This document shows, piece by piece, positions 6,362-9,134 of a DNA stretch of 9,134 bases. A model generated the notes under the pieces. That model saw only the letters and a program-made list of their open reading frames with translations. It was not told the DNA's origin and did not search any database. The translations under genes and the position numbers were made by a program. This DNA is from Peptostreptococcaceae bacterium. Lineage in GTDB: Bacteria > Bacillota_A > Clostridia > Peptostreptococcales > Anaerovoracaceae. The DNA is taken from the NCBI GenBank assembly GCA_016650135.1, contig JAENWH010000053.1:1-9134 (forward strand), in the 5' to 3' direction. How positions within the stretch are numbered: position 1 is the first letter of the stretch; each line of letters starts with the position of its first letter.

Positions 6362-6864
6362 TGCTTCAACTAAAGATCCCACAATCAATCTATAATACTA
6401 TTTTAGCTGATTTGAAACGACCTCATAGTTACGCTTATGAAAGGATTGGATTTCTTTTTACAAGAAAGGATACACAAGATAATAAAATTGTGCAAGTTTT
6501 AGCTACCAAATATTTTCCTGTACATGAAGATGACTATATTCCCGATATGAATGTTGGCGCAAAAATAAATTCTAATGCAATCAGAGATGTCATGCAAAGA
6601 TCATTGGAAACTGGAGAAGGAGTTTTACACGTTCATATGCACAATAATTTAGGTATACCGAGATTCAGCAAAACCGACTTGTATAATCTTCCGCCACTAA
6701 TAAACTCATTTCAGTCGATAAGTCCAAACTCTGCGCATGGAGCACTTTTATTAAGTAAGGATTGCTTAGTATCAAAAATTTGGCTGCCAAAATCAAAAAC
6801 TCCCGTATTTGTTGATAAAATTACAGTTGTTGGCTACCCCATGGAAGTTTATACGAGGTATTAA
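6361..6864 (+). CDS. JAMM/MPN (Mov34) metalloprotease, deubiquitinase-like
   Basis: The start is the ATG at 6361, sharing one base with the E2 stop (TAATG) and preceded by AAGGGGG at 6346-6352. The longer frame from 6280 overlaps the E2 gene and is rejected. The 167-residue protein shows the JAMM zinc site: E27 in YERIGFLF, a HVHMH cluster (90-94), then S103 and D106 in FSKTD. The classical motif is HxH-x7-S-x2-D; here the gap after the last His is eight, with an extra His upstream. Members act on isopeptide or linear bonds of ubiquitin-like modifiers. Here it probably matures the ubiquitin-like tail or removes it from targets. It appears catalytically intact. Confidence 0.8.
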   Translation: MLQLKIPQSIYNTILADLKRPHSYAYERIGFLFTRKDTQDNKIVQVLATKYFPVHEDDYIPDMNVGAKINSNAIRDVMQRSLETGEGVLHVHMHNNLGIPRFSKTDLYNLPPLINSFQSISPNSAHGALLLSKDCLVSKIWLPKSKTPVFVDKITVVGYPMEVYTRY

Positions 6865-7685
6865 TGATGTCAAATGATAAATTTAGCAGACAAACATTTC
6901 TTGGAGCACAAGCAGAATATAAAATTACAAATTGTCGCGTCGGCATTGTTGGTTTAGGAGGCGGCGGTTCCCACATTGTCCAGCAACTTGCCCATATCGG
7001 ATTTAAGAATTTTGTTATTTATGATGCGGATGTTGTAGAAGTTTCAAATCTCAATAGATTAGTTGGAGCAACATGTGAAGACGCTAGATTATTGACCCCT
7101 AAAATCGAGATCGCCACGCGCTTAATTAAAGGACTACAACCAGATGCTATTATTGAACCTTTTCAGAAACGCTGGCAACAAGATCCCTTTTCGCTTAGAC
7201 AATGTGATATAGTTTTCGGATGCGTGGATGGTTTTGCAGAAAGACGAGAACTTGAGATATGTACAAGAAGATACCTTATTCCACTTATTGATATCGGTGT
7301 CGATGTTCATTCGGCAGCAGAAGGCCAACCACCTGTTATGAGTGGTCAGGTTATTTTATCAATGCCTGGAGGTCCATGTCTTTCATGTATGAATTTCCTC
7401 AACGAAAACAATTTAGCAAAAGAAAATGCATTATATGGCGTTGCCGGGATTCGACCACAAGTAGTTTGGGCCAACGGAGTTCTTGCATCCACCGCAGTTG
7501 GAATTTCTGTTGATCTCTTAACGGGATGGACGAAAAGTATGCCCGATCGAATTATATACTTATCTTTTGACAGTAATCTTGGGTTAATTAAACCTCACCC
7601 ACGAACTCAATATATTTCGGACTGTGTTTGCAATCATTTTTCCGAAGAAGATGTTGGGGATCCAATATTCGAAAAAATTATTTAA
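6864..7685 (+). CDS. E1-like ThiF/MoeB-family adenylyltransferase
   Basis: This gene encodes a 273-residue protein. It has the Rossmann ATP site GLGGGG (30-35), acidic DAD (54-56), the SNLNR block with R65, K80, and CVDGFAERRE with D122, all positions used by E1/MoeB/ThiF enzymes for C-terminal adenylation of a ubiquitin-like protein. C172/C175 and C254/C256 make a structural zinc site. Between residues 176 and 253 there is no cysteine, although MoeB- and E1-type enzymes place their catalytic Cys in the segment aligned to ENALYGVAGIRPQVVW. The remaining cysteines are C24, C71, C114, C120 and C133. The start overlaps the previous stop by one base; the second ATG at 6867 is an alternative. It is the last gene of the operon. 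No clear terminator follows. Confidence 0.85.
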   Translation: MMSNDKFSRQTFLGAQAEYKITNCRVGIVGLGGGGSHIVQQLAHIGFKNFVIYDADVVEVSNLNRLVGATCEDARLLTPKIEIATRLIKGLQPDAIIEPFQKRWQQDPFSLRQCDIVFGCVDGFAERRELEICTRRYLIPLIDIGVDVHSAAEGQPPVMSGQVILSMPGGPCLSCMNFLNENNLAKENALYGVAGIRPQVVWANGVLASTAVGISVDLLTGWTKSMPDRIIYLSFDSNLGLIKPHPRTQYISDCVCNHFSEEDVGDPIFEKII

Positions 7686-7752
7686 TATCAGTTTTAACGA
7701 CATGAATGCAGGCAACGCAGGATCTGAAAGTGATGATTTTATCTTTCTGACC

Positions 7753-8169
7753 TTACGAACATCTATATTTGGCATGTTCCAACCCATTTTCAGCCTTGTC
7801 CTTTTCGTGTTCGCGTCTTCCTAAAAACTCATTCTCTCTTGCTACTGTCGGATCATACCATTTGGCCTTGGCCTTCGCCCATTCGCTCCATGCTACTGTT
7901 TTTTCGTCAAGGTCCCCGGCGGACTCGACATCCGAGATGTAGCGTCTTATTTTGCACGCAATATCATAATCCTCCGCTTGATTCGTCAGTGCGAGAGTAT
8001 AATCCACTTCGGCGTTATAACGTTTTATGTGTTCTTCTTTGCACCGTTCTTCTTCCTGCTGCTTACGCTCGGCTTCCTCACGAGCTTCACGTTCCTTTCG
8101 TATTATATTAGAAGCCTCATTAAGCTCTATCATAATATCGCCAAGGCGTTCTTCAACGTTGTATAACAT
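7753..8169 (-). CDS. Coiled-coil protein, probably a C-terminal remnant
   Basis: The frame encodes 138 residues. Residues 1-48 are almost all charged (KEREAREEAERKQQEEER) and should form a coiled coil. The rest has a repetitive acidic and aromatic pattern (NAEVDYTLALTNQAEDYDIACKIRRYI, EWAKAKAKWYDP). I recognise this style from uncharacterised Bacillota proteins but cannot name a function. The ATG at 8169 has no ribosome binding site and an in-frame TAG lies about 20 bp upstream, so the 5' part of the gene was probably lost. It converges with the E1 gene, 67 bp apart. Confidence 0.45.
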   Translation of the reverse strand: MLYNVEERLGDIMIELNEASNIIRKEREAREEAERKQQEEERCKEEHIKRYNAEVDYTLALTNQAEDYDIACKIRRYISDVESAGDLDEKTVAWSEWAKAKAKWYDPTVARENEFLGRREHEKDKAENGLEHAKYRCS

Positions 8170-8640
8170 TATGTTACATTTTTCTAGCTAAAGTTGTCTA
8201 TTTTTTGATGATTTTGGTATCATTTTCATATTTTAATTTTATTACATTTAGGTATAGTTTTTTGTTACATTCACATCTGCCACCAAACCTTTATAAGATG
8301 ATTGATATTTGCTGTTAGCATGCGGGGGATAAATTATTAATGTTATTTTGATTTATCGTAAAGCAGCACCATTTTGATAAGCACTACTGTTTTCTTTGAG
8401 CTAACCTAATTGATAATGTGACAACAACCCTCTTGGTTCTCATCATATGTTATAGATGCTGTCCTCAGGCACAAGCTGAAATAAAAACCCAAATAAAAAG
8501 AGAGAACTGAATTAATTAAATCTATTATGGAGAAAAAACCATCATCTTTCAGTCGCGGAAATGGCCAAAGAACACGGCACGAACACAGGGAAGGTAATTC
8601 CAACTTATCTTTTCAGAAATTATTCTTTGAGGATTAGTTT
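8170..8640. other. Long non-coding stretch with degraded coding traces
   Basis: No intact gene is seen. TTACATT occurs at 8174-8180, 8242-8248 and 8265-8271, the last two 23 bp apart, upstream of the coiled-coil ORF. A plus-strand frame from 8540 reads LSVAEMAKEHGTNTGKVIPTY, which looks like a helix-turn-helix of a transposase-like protein, but it has no start and is not assignable. The minus-strand ORF at 8406-8603 is considered spurious. Confidence 0.35.
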
Positions 8641-8679
8641 CTTGTTGAATTCATGTTCCAAATATTGTGTTTGCAAGGT

Positions 8680-8865
8680 TTAGACCAGTTAGAAAATGAA
8701 GTGGGCACAGAAATTTTCACCAAAACATTTTCGGTTCTCTTGGCTGACAACTGATCCGGATTCAAAGGTTAAAAAGAAATTGAACAAAGTATTTCTGGTG
8801 CGTTAAAAACTAGAGTTATTTACTGTATCCCATGCAATTCCTGGCAAAATGGTCATTATATTTAA
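8680..8865 (+). pseudogene. IS30-family transposase relic
   Basis: One frame reads LDQLENEVGTEIFTKTFSVL, then LADN, a TGA at 8752-8754, SGFKG, a TAA at 8770-8772, then KEIEQSISGALKTRVIYCIP and CNSWQNG. This mirrors the catalytic core of IS30 transposases (FxVLLTDNGSEF, then RTRVFYCDP...WQKG). The TGA falls at the conserved Gly of DNGSEF, so the DDE core is destroyed. Flanking domains are gone. Confidence 0.65.
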
Positions 8866-8994
8866 TATGGATGATTCGTCATTTTCTTTAAAAACACCTA
8901 ATTTTTAACCACATAAAACATAACAAATGTATCCATCTGACACTCTGGTATTTTCCTCGAGTCCCAAGAAGAATGACTCTTGCTTTAAATAAAT

Positions 8995-9134
8995 GTAAGT
9001 GCTCAACGCGGGGGTGCATTGCCAGAGACTGACGTATATGAAATAATATATCCAAGAATATAACTTGGAGGTAAAACAGTTATGAAATATGAAAATTGGC
9101 GAGAGCTGGCTGCAGAGTGCCAGAAAAGCGGGAT
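8995..9134 (+). mobile_element. Left end of an IS66-family element (continues beyond window)
   Basis: GTAAGTGCTCAACGCGGGGG starts at 8995. IS66 elements begin with GTAAG-type inverted repeats and carry tnpA shortly inside, which is what follows here. The abrupt GC rise supports a boundary. The 8 bp before it (AAATAAAT, 8987-8994) would be one copy of the target duplication. Confidence 0.6.
9082..9134 (+). CDS. tnpA: IS66-family accessory protein TnpA, N-terminus (3' end outside window)
   Basis: An ATG preceded by TTGGAGGT (9065-9072) opens MKYENWRELAAECQKSG. This matches the start of IS66 TnpA proteins, small helix-turn-helix accessory proteins of the transposon, which begin with a WxEL...C/W..SG pattern. 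Only 17 codons are visible, so identity rests partly on the adjoining inverted repeat. Confidence 0.6.
   Translation, partial: MKYENWRELAAECQKSG

Noticed and set aside
7686..7752. Terminator between the E1 gene and the convergent ORF
   Set aside because: An imperfect hairpin (TCTGAAAG with CTTTCTGA) is present, but it has a mismatch and no T-run.
8406..8603. Minus-strand 65-residue ORF
   Set aside because: It has no ribosome binding site, low-complexity composition and no family resemblance.
8540..8640. Possible helix-turn-helix of a TnsB-like transposase
   Set aside because: Only about 30 residues are visible, without a start or any catalytic motif; it is too short to assign.
1..9134. CRISPR array, tRNA or rRNA
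   Set aside because: No regularly spaced direct repeats of CRISPR type, no tRNA cloverleaf signature and no conserved rRNA segments were seen.

Overview
This is a low-GC Gram-positive (Bacillota-like) segment. The evidence is AT-rich DNA, strong GGAGG-type ribosome binding sites, a consensus sigma-A promoter and Firmicutes-style IS21, IS30 and IS66 debris. It reads as a defence or accessory island: a set of immunity-type genes separated by scars of transposition. The organism cannot be named more closely from this sequence.

Left part (1-2620). The window opens in the C-terminus of an ImmA/IrrE-type protein, followed by a strong hairpin terminator. A GC-rich, hairpin-dense patch (about 600-800) comes next and may be the 5' end of a group II intron on the minus strand. 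On the minus strand follow a three-helix membrane protein resembling the TRADD-N-associated membrane family, the left end of a truncated IS21-family element (IstA N-terminus plus periodic terminal repeats), and a small zinc-ribbon/membrane protein that lacks a normal start codon.

Middle (2700-5570). A complete minus-strand ApeA-like HEPN ribonuclease-type defence gene is followed by a decayed IstB fragment. Next is a minus-strand regulator that joins an XRE helix-turn-helix to an ImmA-like domain whose HExxH motif has decayed.

Core (5570-7685). Divergent from the regulator is a tightly coupled plus-strand operon: a ubiquitin-like protein, an E2-like protein, a JAMM/MPN deconjugase-like protein and an E1/ThiF adenylyltransferase. 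Stop and start codons overlap or nearly touch throughout. A perfect TTGACA-N17-TATAAT promoter drives the operon, and three related operator-like sites lie between the two divergent promoters, so the XRE-ImmA protein probably controls both. The likely biochemistry is that E1 adenylates the ubiquitin-like protein, E2 passes it to a target, and the JAMM protein trims the tail or removes the modification. The E1 and E2 lack cysteines where the canonical thioester residues would lie, and the ubiquitin-like protein has no C-terminal di-glycine. This may therefore be a non-canonical conjugation pathway, and it is the most interesting part of the window.

Right part (7686-9134). A coiled-coil, probably 5'-truncated minus-strand ORF is followed by a long non-coding stretch, an IS30-family transposase relic with in-frame stops, and the left end of an IS66-family element whose first gene (tnpA-like) runs off the window.
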